The position numbers and the translations under genes were made by a program. Positions 32,541 through 47,600 of a stretch of 64,000 bases of DNA are shown in pieces (the stretch's first letter is position 1; every line of letters begins with the position of its first letter). This stretch comes from Pisaster brevispinus (Eukaryota > Echinodermata > Asteroidea > Forcipulatida > Asteriidae): assembly GCA_023634235.1 (NCBI GenBank), contig JAMKCF010000004.1:24126527-24190526 (forward strand). The letters run 5' to 3'. The notes under the pieces are model-generated. The model did not search any database. It worked only from the letters and a program-made list of their open reading frames with translations, and was not told where the DNA came from.

Positions 32541-35193
32541 CCCCCCTGCTGGTCATTTCCGGTATAAAGCTTGCCCTCCGTGACCCTTAAAGTTTGATTT
32601 TCGGAAGCAGGGATATCCAAGGCAGAGTCAGGTACAAACTTTGTCTCTCTAGCATTTCCAGTTCATGAGGTATTTCCAAGCTTAGCACAGAATTTATTTC
32701 GGAATTTTTTGTGCCGGCTTTTTCTCACTGGCGATGACGTAGACATGTCATACAGTGGAGTTTCGGGCAGCCCTACTTCCAGGATGCTGGCCTCGCCTAC
32801 AAAATGGTGACCTAAACGAAACTCACGGAAAAGAGAGCCCTTGAGACGAGCTTTTGAATGGTGTACAACTTGTGAAAATCCAGTATTATTCTGAAGTTGA
32901 TTTGACCGTCCTTACTTTGTCTTTGTTTCTTTGACTGCTCTGGGCACAAAAATCCCATTAGAGATGCTTTTGAGGAGCGTTCGGAGTAGCCCCCCCCCCC
33001 CTGTTGGTCATTTCCGGTATGAAGCTTGCCCTCCGCGACCCTAAAAGTTATATTTTCGGAAGCGGGGATATCCAAGGCAGAGTAAGGTACAAATTTTGTC
33101 TCTCTAGCATTCTAGCTCATGAGTTATTTCCAAGCTTAGCACAGAATTTATTTCGGACCTTTTTGTGCCGGCTTTTTCTCACTGGCGATGACGTAGGCAT
33201 GTCATACAGTGGAATTTTAGGCAGCCCTACTTCCAGGACGCTGGCCTCGCCTACAAAATGGTGACCTTAACGAAACTCACGGAAGAGAGAGCCCTTGAGA
33301 AGGGCTTTCGAATGGTGTAAAACTTGTGAAAATCCAGTATTATTCCGAAGTTGATTTGACCGTCCTTACTTTGTTTCTTTGACAGCTCTGTGCACAAAAA
33401 TCCCATAAGGGATGCTTTTGAGGAGCGTTCGGAGTAGCCCCCCCCCTGCTGGTCATTTCCGGTATGAAGCTTGCCCTCCGCGACCCTAAAAGTTTGATTT
33501 TCGGAAGCGGGGATATCCAAGGCAGAGTCAGGTACAAATTTTGTCTCTCTAGCATTTCTAGTTCATGAGTTATTTCCAAGCTTAGCACATAATTTATTTC
33601 GGACCTTTTTGTGCCGGCTTTTTCTCACTGGCGATGACGTAGGCATGTCATACAGTGGAGTTTTGGGCAGCCCTACTTCCAGGACGCTGGCCTCGCCTAC
33701 AGAATGGTGACCTTAACGAAACTCATGGAAGAGAGAGCCCTTGAGATGGGCTTTCGAATGGTGTACAACTTGTGAAAATCTAGTATTATTCTGAGGGTGA
33801 TTTGACCGTCCTTACTTTGTCTTTGTTTCTTTGACAGCTCTGTGCACAAAAATCCCATTAGGGATGCTTTTGAGGAGCGTTCGAAGTAGCCCCCCCCCCT
33901 GCTGGTCATTTCCGGTATGAAGCTTGCCCTCCGCGACCCTAAAAATTTGATTTTCGGAAGCAGGGATATCCAAGGCAGAGTCAGGTACAAATTTTGTCTC
34001 TCTAGCATTTCTAGTTCATGAGTTATTTCCAAGCTTAGCACAGAATTTATTTCGGACCTTTTTGTGCCGGCTTTTTCTCACTGGCCATGACGTAGGCATG
34101 TCATACAGTGGAGTTTTTGGCAGCCCTACTTCCAGGACGCTGGCCTCGCCTACAAATTGGTGACCTTAACGAAACTCATGGAAGAGAGAGCCCTTGAGAT
34201 GGGCTTTCGAATGGTGTAAAACTTGTGAAAATCCAGTATTATTCTGAGGGTGATTTGACCGTCCTTACTTTGTCTTTGTTTCTTTAAAAGCTCTGTTCAC
34301 AAAAATCCCATTAGGGATGCTTTTGAGGAGCGTTCGGAGTAGCCCCCCCCCTGCTGGTCATTTCCGGTATGAAGTTTGCCCTGCGCGACCCTAAAAGTTT
34401 GATTTTCGGAAGCGGGGATATCCAAGGCAGAGTCAGGTACAAATTTTGTCTCTCTAGCATTTCTAGTTCATGAGTTATTTTCAAGCTTAGCACAGTATTT
34501 ATTTCGGACCTTTTTGTGCCGGCTTTTTCTCACTGGCGATGACGTAGGCATGTCATACAGTGGAGTTTTGGGCAGCCCTACTTCCAGGACGCTGGCTTCG
34601 CCTACAAAATGGTGACCTTAACGAAACTCACGGAAGAGAGAGCCCTTGAGACGGGCTTTCGAATGGTGTACAACTTGTTAAAATCCAGTATTAGTCCGAA
34701 GTTGATTTGACCGACCTTACTTTGTCTTTGTTTCTTTGACAGCTCTGTGCACAAAAATCCCATAAGGGATGCTTTTGAGGAGCGTTCGGAGTAGCCCCCC
34801 CCTGCTGGTCAGTTCCGGTATGAAGCTTGCCCTCCGCGACCCTAAAAGTTTGATTTTCGGAAGCGGGGATTTCCAAGGCAAAGTCAGGTACAAATTTTGT
34901 CTCTCTAGCATTTCTAGTTCATGAGTTATTTCCAAGCTTAGCACAGAATTTATTTCGGACCTTTTTGTGCCGGCTTTTTCTCACTGGCGATGACGTAGGC
35001 ATGTCATACAGTGGAGTTTTGGGCAGCCCTACTTCCAGGACGCTGGCCTCGCCTACAAAATGGTGACCTTAACGAAACTCATGGAAGAGAGAGCCCTTGA
35101 GATGGGCTTTCGAATGGTGTACAACTTATGAAAATCCAGTATTATTCTGAGGGTGATTTGACCGTCCTTACTTTGTCTTTGTTTCTTTGACAG

Positions 35194-38100
35194 CTCTGTG
35201 CACAAAAATCCCATTAGGGATGCTTTTGGGGAGCGTTCGAAGTAGCCCCCCCCTGCTGGTCATTTTCGGCATGAAGCTTACCCTCCGCGACCCTAAAAGT
35301 TTGATTTTCGGAAGCAGGGATATCCAAGGCAGAGTCAGGTACAAACTTTGTCTCTCTAGCATTTCCAGTTCATGAGGTATTTCCAAGCTTAGCACAGAAT
35401 TTATTTCGGAATTTTTTGTGCCGGCTTTTTCTCACTGGCGATGACGTAGACATGTCATACAGTGGCGTTTCGGGCAGCCCTACTTCCAGGATGCTGGCCT
35501 CGCCTACAAAATGGTGACCTTATCGAAACTCACGGAAAAGAGAGCCCTTGAGACGAGCTTTCGAATGGTGTAAAACTTGTGAAAATCCAGTATTATTCTG
35601 AAGTTGATTTGACCGTCCTTACTTTGTCTTTGTTTCTTTGACTGCTCTGGGCACAAAAATCCCATTAGAGATGCTTTTGAGGAGCGTTCGGAGTAGCCCC
35701 CCCCCCTGTTGGTCATTTCCGGTATGAAGCTTGCCCTCCGCGACCCTAAAAGTTTGATTTTCGGAAGCGGGGATGTCCAAGGCAGAGTAAGGTACAAATT
35801 TTGTCTCTCTAGCATTCTAGTTCATGAGTTATTTCCAAGCTTAGCACAGAATTTATTTCGGACCTTTTTGTGCCGGCTTTTTCTCACTGGCGATGACATA
35901 GGCATGTCATACAGTAGAATTTTAGGCAGCCCTACTTCCAGGACGCTGGCCTCGCCTACAAAATGGTGACCTTAACGAAACTCACGGAAAAGAGAGCCCT
36001 TGAGAAGAGCTTTTGAATGGTGTACAACTTGTGAAAATCCAGTATTATTCTGAAGTTGATTTGACCGTCCTTACTTTGTCTTTGTTTCTTTGACAGCTCT
36101 TTGCAGAAAAATCCCATTAGGGATGCTCTGAGGAGCGTTCGGAATAGCCCCCCCCCCTGCTGGTCATTTCCGGTATAAAGCTTGCCCTCCGCGACCCTAA
36201 AAGTTTGATTTTCGGAAGCGGGGATATCCAAGGCAGAGTAAGGTACAAATTTTGTCTCTCTAGCATTTCTAGTTCATGAGTTATTTCCAAGCATAGCACA
36301 GAATTTATTTCGGACCTTTTTGTGCCGGCTTTTTCTCACTGGCGATGACATAGGCATGTCATACAGTGGAGTTTCGGGCAGCCCTACTTCCAGGACGCTG
36401 GCCTCGCCTACAAAATGGTGAACTTAACGAAACTCACGGAAGAAAGAGCTCTTGAGACGGGCTTTCGAATGGTGTACAACTTGTGAAAATCCAGTATTAT
36501 TCCGAAGTTGATTTGACCGACCTTACTTTGTCTTTGTTTCTTTGACAGCTCTGTGCACAAAAATCCCATAAGGGATGCTTTTGAGGAGCGTTCGGAGTAG
36601 CCCCCTTCCTGCTGGTCATTTTCGGTATGAAGCTTGCCCTCCGCGACCCTAAAAGTTTGATTTTCGGAAGCGGGGATATCCAAGGCAGAGTCAGGTACAA
36701 ATTTTGTCTCTCTAGCATTTCTAGTTCATGAGTTATTTCCAAGCATAGCACAGAATTTATTTCGGACCTTTTTGTGCCGGCTTTTTCTCTCTGGCGATGA
36801 CGTAGGCATGTCAAACAGTGGAGTTTTGGGCAGCCCTACTTCCAGGAGGCTGGCCTCGCCTACAAAATGGTGACCTTGACGAAACTCACGGAAGAGAGAG
36901 CCCTTGAGACGGGCTTTCGAATGGTGTACAACTTGTTAAAATCCAGTATTATTCCGAAGTTGATTTGACCGACCTTACTTTGTCTTTGTTTCTTTGACAG
37001 CTCTGTGCACAAAAATCCCATAAGGGATGCTTTTTAGGAGCGTTCGGAGTAGCCTCCCCTGCTGGTCATTTCCGGTATGAAGCTTGCCCTCCGCGACCCT
37101 AAAAGTTTGATTTTCGGAAGCGGGGATTTCCAAGGCAAAGTCAGGTACAAATTTTGTCTCTCTAGCATTTCTAGTTCATGAGTTATTTCCAAGCTTAGCA
37201 CAGAATTTATTTCGGACCTTTTTGTGCCGGCTTTTTCTCACTGGCGATGACGTAGGCATGTCATACAGTGGAGTTTTGGGCAGCCCTACTTCCAGGACGC
37301 TGGCCTCGCCTACAAAATGGTGACCTTAACGAAACTCATGGAAGAGAGAGCCCTTGAGATGGGCTTTCGAATGGTGTACAACTTGTGAAAATCTAGTATT
37401 ATTCTGAGGGTGATTTGACCGTCCTTACTTTGTCTTTGTTTCTTTGACAGCTCTGTGCACAAAAATCCCATTAGGGATGCTTTTGAGAAGCGTTCGAAGT
37501 AGCCCCCCCTGCTGGTCATTTCCGGTATGAAGCTTGCCCTCCGCGACCCTAAAAATTTGATTTTCGGAAGCAGGGATATCCAAGGCAGAGTCAGGTACAA
37601 ATTTTGTCTCTCTAGCATTTCTAGTTCATGAGTTATTTCCAAGCTTAGCACAGAATTTATTTCGGACCTTTTTGTGCCGGCTTTTTCTCACTGGCCATGA
37701 CGTAGGCATGTCATACAGTGGAGTTTTTGGCAGCCCTACTTCCAGGACGCTGGCCTCGCCTACAAAATGGTGACCTTAACGAAACTCATGGAAGAGAGAG
37801 CCCTTGAGATGGGCTTTCGAATGGTGTAAAACTTGTGAAAATCCAGTATTATTCTGAGGGTGATTTGACCGTCCTTACTTTGTCTTTGTTTCTTTAAAAG
37901 CTCTGTTCACAAAAATCCCATTAGGGATGCTTTTGAGGAGCGTTCGGAGTAGCCCCCCCCTGCTGGTCATTTCCGGTATGAAGTTTGCCCTGCGCGACCC
38001 TAAAAGTTTGATTTTCGGAAGCGGGGATTTCCAAGGCAAAGTCAGGTACAAATTTTGTCTCTCTAGCATTTCTAGTTCATGAGTTATTTCCAAGCTTAGC

Positions 38101-39850
38101 ACAGAATTTATTTCGGACCTTTTTGTGCCGGCTTTTTCTCACTGGCGATGACGTAGGCATGTCATACAGTGGAGTTTTGGGCAGCCCTACTTCCAGGACG
38201 CTGGCCTCGCCTACAAAATGGTGACCTTAACGAAACTCATGGAAGAGAGAGCCCTTGAGATGGGCTTTCGAATGGTGTACAACTTGTGAAAATCCAGTAT
38301 TATTCTGAGGGTGATTTGACCGTCCTTACTTTGTCTTTGTTTCTTTGACAGCTCTGTGCACAAAAATCCCATTAGGGATGCTTTTGAGGAGCGTTCGAAG
38401 TACCCCCCCCCCCTTGCTGGTCATTTTCGGCATGAAGCTTACCCTCCGCGACCCTAAAAGTTTGATTTTCGGAAGCAGGGATATCCAAGGCAGAGTCAGG
38501 TACAAACTTTGTCTCTCTAGCATTTCCAGTTCATGAGGTATTTCCAAGCTTAGCACAGAATTTATTTCGGAATTTTTTGTGCCGGCTTTTTCTCACTGGC
38601 GATGACGTAGACATGTCACACAGTGGAGTTTCGGGCAGCCCTATTCCAGGATGCTGGCCTCGCCTACAAAATGGTGACCTTATCGAAACTCACGGAAAAG
38701 AGAGCCCTTGAGACGAGCTTTCGAATGGTGTAAAACTTGTGAAAATCCAGTATTATTCTGAAGTTGATTTGACCGTCCTTACTTTGTCTTTGTTTCTTTG
38801 ACTGCTCTGGGCACAAAAAATCCCATTAGAGATGCTTTTGAGGAGCGTTCGGAGTAGCCCCCCCTGTTGGTCATTTCCGGTATGAAGCTTGCCCTCCGCG
38901 ACCCTAAAAGTTTGATTTTCGGAAGCGGGGATGTCCAAGGCAGAGTAAGGTACAAATTTTGTCTCTCTAGCATTCTAGTTCATGAGTTATTTCCAAGCTT
39001 AGCACAGAATTTATTTCGGACCTTTTTGTGCCGGCTTTTTCTCACTGGCGATGACATAGGCATGTCATACAGTAGAATTTTAGGCAGCCCTACTTCCAGG
39101 ACGCTGGCCTCGCCTACAAAATGGTGACCTTAACGAAACTCACGGAAAAGAGAGCCCTTGAGAAGAGCTTTTGAATGGTGTACAACTTGTGAAAATCCAG
39201 TATTATTCTGAAGTTGATTTGACCGTCCTTACTTTGTCTTTGTTTCTTTGACAGCTCTTTGCAGAAAAATCCCATTAGGGATGCTCTGAGGAGCGTTCGG
39301 AATAGCCCCCCCCCCCCTGCTGGTCATTTCCGGTATAAAGCTTGCCCTCCGCGACCCTAAAAGTTTGATTTTCGGAAGCGGGGATATCCAAGGCAGAGTA
39401 AGGTACAAATTTTGTCTCTCTAGCATTTCTAGTTCATGAGTTATTTCCAAGCATAGCACAGAATTTATTTCGGACCTTTTTGTGCCGGCTTTTTCTCACT
39501 GGCGATGACGTAGGCATGTCATACAGTGGAGTTTCGGGCAGCCCTACTTCCAGGACGCTGGCCTCGCCTACAAAATGGTGACCTTAACGAAACTCACGGA
39601 AGAAAGAGCTCTTGAGACGGGCTTTCGAATGGTGTACAACTTGTGAAAATCCAGTATTATTCCGAAGTTGATTTGACCGACCTTACTTTGTCTTTGTTTC
39701 TTTGACAGCTCTGTGCACAAAAATCCCATAAGGGATGCTTTTGAGGAGCGTTCGGAGTAGCCCCCTTCCTGCTGGTCATTTTCGGTATGAAGCTTGCCCT
39801 CCGCGACCCTAAAAGTTTGATTTTCGGAAGCGGGGATATCCAAGGCAGAG
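35194..39850 (+). repeat. Higher-order duplication, seven-unit offset
   Basis: About 35.2-36.7 kb recurs at about 38.3-39.85 kb with an offset of 3158-3160 bp. Diagnostic variants shared at that offset include GATGCTCTGAGGAGCG (36122 and 39280), the C tract broken by TT (CCCCCTTCCTG), and GATGTCCAAGG. Confidence 0.8.
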
Positions 39851-40584
39851 TCAGGTACAAACTTTGTCTCTCTAGCATTTCTAGTTCATGAGGTATTTCC
39901 AAGCTTAGCACAGAATTTATTTCGGAATTTTTTGTACCGGCTTTTTCTCACTGGCGATGACGTAGACATGTCATACAGTGGAGTTTCGGGCAGCGCTACT
40001 TCCAGGATGCTGACCTCGCCTACAAAATGGTGACCTAAACGAAACTCACGGAAAAGAGAGCCCTTGAGACGAGCTTTCGAATGGTGTACAACTTGTGAAA
40101 ATCCAGTATTATTCTGAAGTTGATTTGACCGTCCTTACTTTGTCTTTGTTTCTTTGACTGCTCTGGGCACAAAAATCCCATTAGAGATGCTTTTGAGGAG
40201 CGTTCGGAGTAGCCCCCCCCTGTTGGTCATTTCCGGTATGAAGCTTGCCCTCCGCGACCCTAAAAGTTATATTTTCGGAAGCGGGGATATCCAAGGCAGA
40301 GTAAGGTACAAATTTTGTCTCTCTAGCATTCTAGTTCATGAGTTATTTCCAAGCTTAGCACAGAATTTATTTCGGACCTTTTTGTGCCGGCTTTTTCTCA
40401 CTGGCGATGACGTAGGCATGTCATACAGTGGAATTTTAGGCAGCCCTACTTCCAGGACGCTGGCCTCGCCTACAAAATGGTGACCTTAACGAAACTCACG
40501 GAAGAGAGAGCCCTTGAGACGGGCTTTCGAATGGTGTACAACTTGTGAAAATCCAGTATTATTCTGAGGGTGATTTGACCGTCC

Positions 40585-43500
40585 TTACTTTGTCTTTGTT
40601 TCTTTGACAGCTCTGTGCACAAAAATCCCATAAGGGATGCTTTTGATGAGCGTTCGGAGTAGCCCCCCCCTGCTGGTCATTTTCGGCATGAAGCTTGCCC
40701 TCCGCGACCCTAAAAGTTTGATTTTCGGAAGCAGGGATATCCAAAGCAGAGTCAGGTACAAACTTTGTCTCTCTAGCATTTCCAGTTCATGAGGTATTTC
40801 CAAGCTTAGCACAGAATTTATTTCGGACCTTTTTGTGCCGGCTTTTTCTCACTGGCGATGACGTAGGCATGTCATACAGTGGAGTTTTGGGCAGCCCTAC
40901 TTCCAGGACGCTGGCCTCGCCTACAAAATGGTGACCTTAACGAAACTCATGGAAGAGAGAGCCCTTGAGATGGGCTTTCGAATGGTGTACAACTTGTGAA
41001 AATCCAGTATTATTCTGAGGGTGATTTGACCGTCCTTACTTTGTCTTTGTTTCTTTGACAGCTCTGTGCACAAAAATTCCATTAGGGATGCTTTTGAGGA
41101 GCGTTCGAAGTAGCCCCCCCCCTGCTGGTCATTTTCGGCATGAAGCTTGCCCTCCGCGACCCTAAAAGTTTGATTTTCGGAAGCGGGGATATCCAAGGCA
41201 GAGTCAGGTACAAACTTTGTCTCTCTAGCATTTCCAGTTCATGAGGTATTTCCAAGCTTAGCACAGAATTTATTTCGGAATTTTTTGTGCCGGCTTTTTC
41301 TCACTGGCGATGACGTAGACATGTCATACAGTGGAGTTTCGGGCAGCCCTACTTCCAGGATGCTGGCCTTGCCTACAAAATGGTGACCTTAACGAAACTC
41401 ACGGTAGTGAGAGCCCTTGAGACGGGCTTTCAAATGGTGTACAACTTGTGAAATGTGAAAATCCAGTATTATTCTGAAGTTGATTTGACCGTCCTTACTT
41501 TGTCTTTGTTTCTTTGACTGCTCTGGGCACAAAAATCCCATTAGAGATGCTTTTGAGGAGCGTTCGGAGTAGCCCCCCCTGTTGGTCATTTCCGGTATGA
41601 AGCTTGCCCTCCGCGACCCTAAAAGTTATATTTTCGGAAGCGGGGATATCCAAGGCAGAGTAAGGTACAAATTTTGTCTCTCTAGCATTCTAGTTCATGA
41701 GTTATTTCCAAGCTTAGCACAGAATTTATTTCGGACCTTTTTGTGCCGGCTTTTTCTCACTGGCGATGACGTAGGCATGTCATACAGTGGAGTTTCGGGC
41801 AGCCCTACTTCCAGGACGCTGGCCTCGCCTACAAAATGGTGACCTTAACGAAACTCATGGAAGAGAGAGCCCTTGAGATGGGCTTTCGAATGGTGCACAA
41901 CTTGTGAAAATCCAGTATTATTCTGAGGGTGATTTGACCGTCCTTACTTTGTCTTTGTTTCTTTGACAGCTCTGGGCACAAAAATCTCATAAGGGATGCT
42001 TTTGAGGAGCATTCGGAGTAGCCCCCCCCCTGCTGGTCATTTCCGGTATGAAGCTTGCCCTCCGCGACCCTAAAAGTTTGATTTTCGGAAGCGGGGATTT
42101 CCAAGGCAAAGTCAGGTACAAATTTTGTCTCTCTAGCATTTCTAGTTCATGAGTTATTTCCAAGCTTAGCACAGAATTTATTTCGGACCTTTTTGTGCCG
42201 GCTTTTTCTCACTGGCGATGACGTAGGCATGTCATACAGTGGAGTTTTGGGCAGCCCTACTTCCAGGACGCTGGCCTCGCCTACAAAATGGTGACCTTAA
42301 CGAAACTCATGGAAGAGAGAGCCCTTGAGATGGGCTTTCGAATGGTGTACAACTTGTGAAAATCCAGTATTATTCTGAGGGTGATTTGACCGACCTTACT
42401 TTGTCTTTGTTTCTTTGACAGCTCTGTGCACAAAAATCCCATAAGGGATGCTTTTTAGGAGCGTTCGGAGTAGCCCCCCCCTGCTGGTCATTTCCGGTAT
42501 GAAGCTTGCCCTCCGCGACCCTAAAAGTTTGATTTTCGGAAGCGGGGATTTCCAAGGCAAAGTCAGGTACAAATTTTGTCTCTCTAGCATTTCTAGTTCA
42601 TGAGTTATTTCCAAGCATAGCACAGAATTTATTTCGGACCTTTTTGTGCCTGCTTTTTCTCACTGGCGATGACGTAGGCATGTCATACAGTGGAGTTTCG
42701 GGCAGCCCTACTTCCAGGACGCTGGCCTCGCCTACAAAATGGTGACCTTAACGAAACTCACGGAAGAAAGAGCCCTTGAGACGGGCTTTCGAATGGTGTA
42801 CAACTTGTGAAAATCCAGTATTATTCCGAAGTTGATTTGACCGACCTTACTTTGTCTTTGTTTCTTTGACAGCTCTGTGCACAAAAATCCCATAAGGGAT
42901 GCTTTTGAGGAGCGTTCGGAGTAGCCCCCGCCCTGCTGGTCATTTTCGGTATGAAGCTTGCCCTCCGCGACCCTAAAAGTTTGATTTTCGGAAGCGGGGA
43001 TATCCAAGGCAGAGTCAGGTACAAATTTTGTCTCTCTAGCATTTCTAGTTCATGAGTTATTTCCAAGCATAGCACAGAATTTATTTCGGACCTTTTTGTG
43101 CCGGCTTTTTCTCTCTGGCGATGACGTAGGCATGTCATACAGTGGAGTTTTGGGCAGCCCTACTTCCAGGACGCTGGCCTCGCCTACAAAATGGTGACCT
43201 TGACGAAACTCACGGAAGAAAGAGCCCTTGAGACGGGCTTTCGAATGGTGTACAACTTGTTAAAATCCAGTATTATTCCGAAGTTGATTTGACCGACCTT
43301 ACTTTGTCTTTGTTTCTTTGACAGCTCTGTGCACAAAAATCCCATAAGGGATGCTTTTTAGGAGCGTTCGGAGTAGCCCCCCCCCCTGCTGGTCATTTCC
43401 GGTATGAAGCTTGCCCTCCGCGACCCTAAAAGTTTGATTTTCGGAAGCGGGGATTTCCAAGGCAAAGTCAGGTACAAATTTTGTCTCTCTAGCATTTCTA

Positions 43501-46500
43501 GTTCATGAGGTATTTCCAAGCTTAGCACAGAATTTATTTCGGACCTTTTTGTGCCGGCTTTTTCTCACTGGCGATGACGTAGGCATGTCATACAGTGGAG
43601 TTTTGGGCAGCCCTACTTCCAGGACGCTGGCCTCGCCTACAAAATGGTGACCTTAACGAAACTCATGGAAGAGAGAGCCCTTGAGATGGGCTTTCGAATG
43701 GTGTACAACTTGTGAAAATCCAGTATTATTCTGAGGGTGATTTGACCGTCCTTACTTTGTCTTTGTCACTTTGACAGCTCTGTGCACAAAAATTCCATTA
43801 GGGATGCTTTTGAGGAGCGTTCGAAGTAGCCCCCCCCCTGCTGGTCATTTTCGGCATGAAGCTTGCCCTCCGCGACCCTAAAAGTTTGATTTTCGGAAGC
43901 AGGGATATCCAAGGCAGAGTCAGGTACAAACTTTGTCTCTCTAGCATTTCTAGTTCATGAGGTATTTCCAAGCTTAGCACAGAATTTATTTCGGAATTTT
44001 TTGTACCGGCTTTTTCTCACTGGCGATGACGTAGACATGTCATACAGTGGAGTTTCGGGCAGCGCTACTTCCAGGATGCTGACCTCGCCTACAAAATGGT
44101 GACCTAAACGAAACTCACGGAAAAGAGAGCCCTTGAGACGAGCTTTCGAATGGTGTACAACTTGTGAAAATCCAGTATTATTCTGAAGTTGATTTGACCG
44201 TCCTTACTTTGTCTTTGTTTCTTTGACTGCTCTGGGCACAAAAATCCCATTAGAGATGCTTTTGAGGAGCGTTCGGAGTAGCCCCCCCCTGTTGGTCATT
44301 TCCGGTATGAAGCTTGCCCTCCGCGACCCTAAAAGTTATATTTTCGGAAGCGGGGATATCCAAGGCAGAGTAAGGTACAAATTTTGTCTCTCTAGCATTC
44401 TAGTTCATGAGTTATTTCCAAGCTTAGCACAGAATTTATTTCGGACCTTTTTGTGCCGGCTTTTTCTCACTGGCGATGACGTAGGCATGTCATACAGTGG
44501 AATTTTAGGCAGCCCTACTTCCAGGACGCTGGCCTCGCCTACAAAATGGTGACCTTAACGAAACTCACGGAAGAGAGAGCCCTTGAGACGGGCTTTCGAA
44601 TGGTGTACAACTTGTGAAAATCCAGTATTATTCTGAGGGTGATTTGACCGTCCTTACTTTGTCTTTGTTTCTTTGACAGCTCTGTGCACAAAAATCCCAT
44701 AAGGGATGCTTTTGATGAGCGTTCGGAGTAGCCCCCCCCTGCTGGTCATTTCCGGTATGAAGCTTGCCCTCCCCGACCCTAAAAGTTTGATTTTCGGAAG
44801 CGGGGATTTCCAAGGCAAAGTCAGGTACAAATTTTGTCTCTCTAGCATTTCTAGTTCATGAGTTATTTCCAAGCTTAGCACAGAATTTATTTCGGACCTT
44901 TTTGTGCCGGCTTTTTCTCACTGGCGATGACGTAGGCATGTCATACAGTGGAGTTTTGGGCAGCCCTACTTCCAGGACGCTGGCCTCGCCTACAAAATGG
45001 TGACCTTAACGAAACTCACGGAAAAGAGAGCCCTTGAGACGAGCTTTCGAATGGTGTACAACTTGTGAAAATCCAGTATTATTCTGAAGTTGATTTGACC
45101 GTCCTTACTTTGTCTTTGTCACTTTGACAGCTCTGTGCACAAAAATTCCATTAGGGATGCTTTTGAGGAGCGTTCGGAGTAGCCCCCCCCCCCTGCTGGT
45201 CATTTTCGTCATGAAGCTTGCCCTCCGCGACCCTAAAAGTTATATTTTCGGAAGCGGGGATGTCCAAGGCAGAGTAAGATACAAATTTTGTCTCTCTAGC
45301 ATTCTAGTTCATGAGTTATTTCCAAGCTTAGCACAGAATTTATTTCGGACCTTTTTGTGCCGGCTTTTTCTCACTGGCGATGACATAGGCATGTCATACA
45401 GTGGAATTTTAGGCAGCCCTACTTCCAGGACGCTGGCCTCGCCTACAAAATGGTGACCTTAACGAAACCCATGGAAGAGAGAGCCATTGAGACGGGCTTT
45501 TGAATGGTGTACAACTTGTGAAAATCCAGTATTATTCTGAGGGTGATTTGACCGTCCTTACTTTGTCTTTGTTTCTTTGACAGCTCTGTGCACAAAAATT
45601 CCATTAGGGATGCTCTTGAGGAGCGTTCGAAGTAGCCCCCCCCTGCTGGTCATTTTCGGCATGAAGCTTGCCCTCCGCGACCCTAAAAGTTTGATTTTCG
45701 GAAGCAGGGATATCCAAAGCAGAGTCAGGTACAAACTTTGTCTCTCTAGCATTTCCAGTTCATGAGGTATTTCCAAGCTTAGCACAGAATTTATTTCGGA
45801 CCTTTTTGTGCCGGCTTTTTCTCACTGGCGATGACGTAGGCATGTCATACAGTGGAGTTTTGGGCAGCCCTACTTCCAGGACGCTGGCCTCGCCTACAAA
45901 ATGGTGACCTTAACGAAACTCATGGAAGAGAGAGCCCTTGAGATGGGCTTTCGAATGGTGTACAACTTGTGAAAATCCAGTATTATTCTGAGGGTGATTT
46001 GACCGTCCTTACTTTGTCTTTGTTTCTTTGACAGCTCTGTGCACAAAAATTCCATTAGGGATGCTTTTGAGGAGCGTTCGAAGTAGCCCCCCCCCCCCTG
46101 CTGGTCATTTTCGGCATGAAGCTTGCCCTCCGCGACCCTAAAAGTTTGATTTTCGGAAGCGGGGATATCCAAGGCAGAGTCAGGTACAAACTTTGTCTCT
46201 CTAGCATTTCCAGTTCATGAGGTATTTCCAAGCTTAGCACAGAATTTATTTCGGAATTTTTTGTGCCGGCTTTTTCTCACTGGCGATGACGTAGACATGT
46301 CATACAGTGGAGTTTCGGGCAGCCCTACTTCCAGGATGCTGGCCTTGCCTACAAAATGGTGACCTTAACGAAACTCACGGTAGTGAGAGCCCTTGAGACG
46401 GGCTTTCAAATGGTGTACAACTTGTGAAATGTGAAAATCCAGTATTATTCTGAAGTTGATTTGACCGTCCTTACTTTGTCTTTGTTTCTTTGACTGCTCT

Positions 46501-47600
46501 GGGCACAAAAATCCCATTAGAGATGCTTTTGAGGAGCGTTCGGAGTAGCCCCCCCTGTTGGTCATTTCCGGTATGAAGCTTGCCCTCCGCGACCCTAAAA
46601 GTTATATTTTCGGAAGCGGGGATATCCAAGGCAGAGTAAGGTACAAATTTTGTCTCTCTAGCATTCTAGTTCATGAGTTATTTCCAAGCTTAGCACAGAA
46701 TTTATTTCGGACCTTTTTGTGCCGGCTTTTTCTCACTGGCGATGACGTAGGCATGTCATACAGTGGAGTTTCGGGCAGCCCTACTTCCAGGACGCTGGCC
46801 TCGCCTACAAAATGGTGACCTTAACGAAACTCATGGAAGAGAGAGCCCTTGAGATGGGCTTTCGAATGGTGCACAACTTGTGAAAATCCAGTATTATTCT
46901 GAGGGTGATTTGACCGTCCTTACTTTGTCTTTGTTTCTTTGACAGCTCTGGGCACAAAAATCTCATAAGGGATGCTTTTGAGGAGCGTTCGGAGTAGCCC
47001 CCCCCCTGCTGGTCATTTCCGGTATGAAGCTTGCCCTCCGCGACCCTAAAAGTTTGATTTTCGGAAGCGGGGATTTCCAAGGCAAAGTCAGGTACAAATT
47101 TTGTCTCTCTAGCATTTCTAGTTCATGAGTTATTTCCAAGCTTAGCACAGAATTTATTTCGGACCTTTTTGTGCCGGCTTTTTCTCACTGGCGATGACGT
47201 AGGCATGTCATACAGTGGAGTTTTGGGCAGCCCTACTTCCAGGACGCTGGCCTCGCCTACAAAATGGTGACCTTAACGAAACTCATGGAAGAGAGAGCCC
47301 TTGAGATGGGCTTTCGAATGGTGTACAACTTGTGAAAATCCAGTATTATTCTGAGGGTGATTTGACCGACCTTACTTTGTCTTTGTTTCTTTGACTGCTC
47401 TGTGCACAAAAATCCCATAAGGGATGCTTTTTAGGAGCGTTCGGAGTAGCCCCCCCCTGCTGGTCATTTCCGGTATGAAGCTTGCCCTCCGCGACCCTAA
47501 AAGTTTGATTTTCGGAAGCGGGGATTTCCAAGGCAAAGTCAGGTACAAATTTTGTCTCTCTAGCATTTCTAGTTCATGAGTTATTTCCAAGCTTAGCACA
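40585..47600 (+). repeat. Higher-order duplication, eleven-unit offset
   Basis: About 40.6-42.6 kb recurs at about 45.6-47.6 kb with an offset of 4973-4976 bp. An 8-base insertion giving CTTGTGAAATGTGAAAATCC occurs at about 41444 and 46420 and nowhere else that I noticed. Confidence 0.85.
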
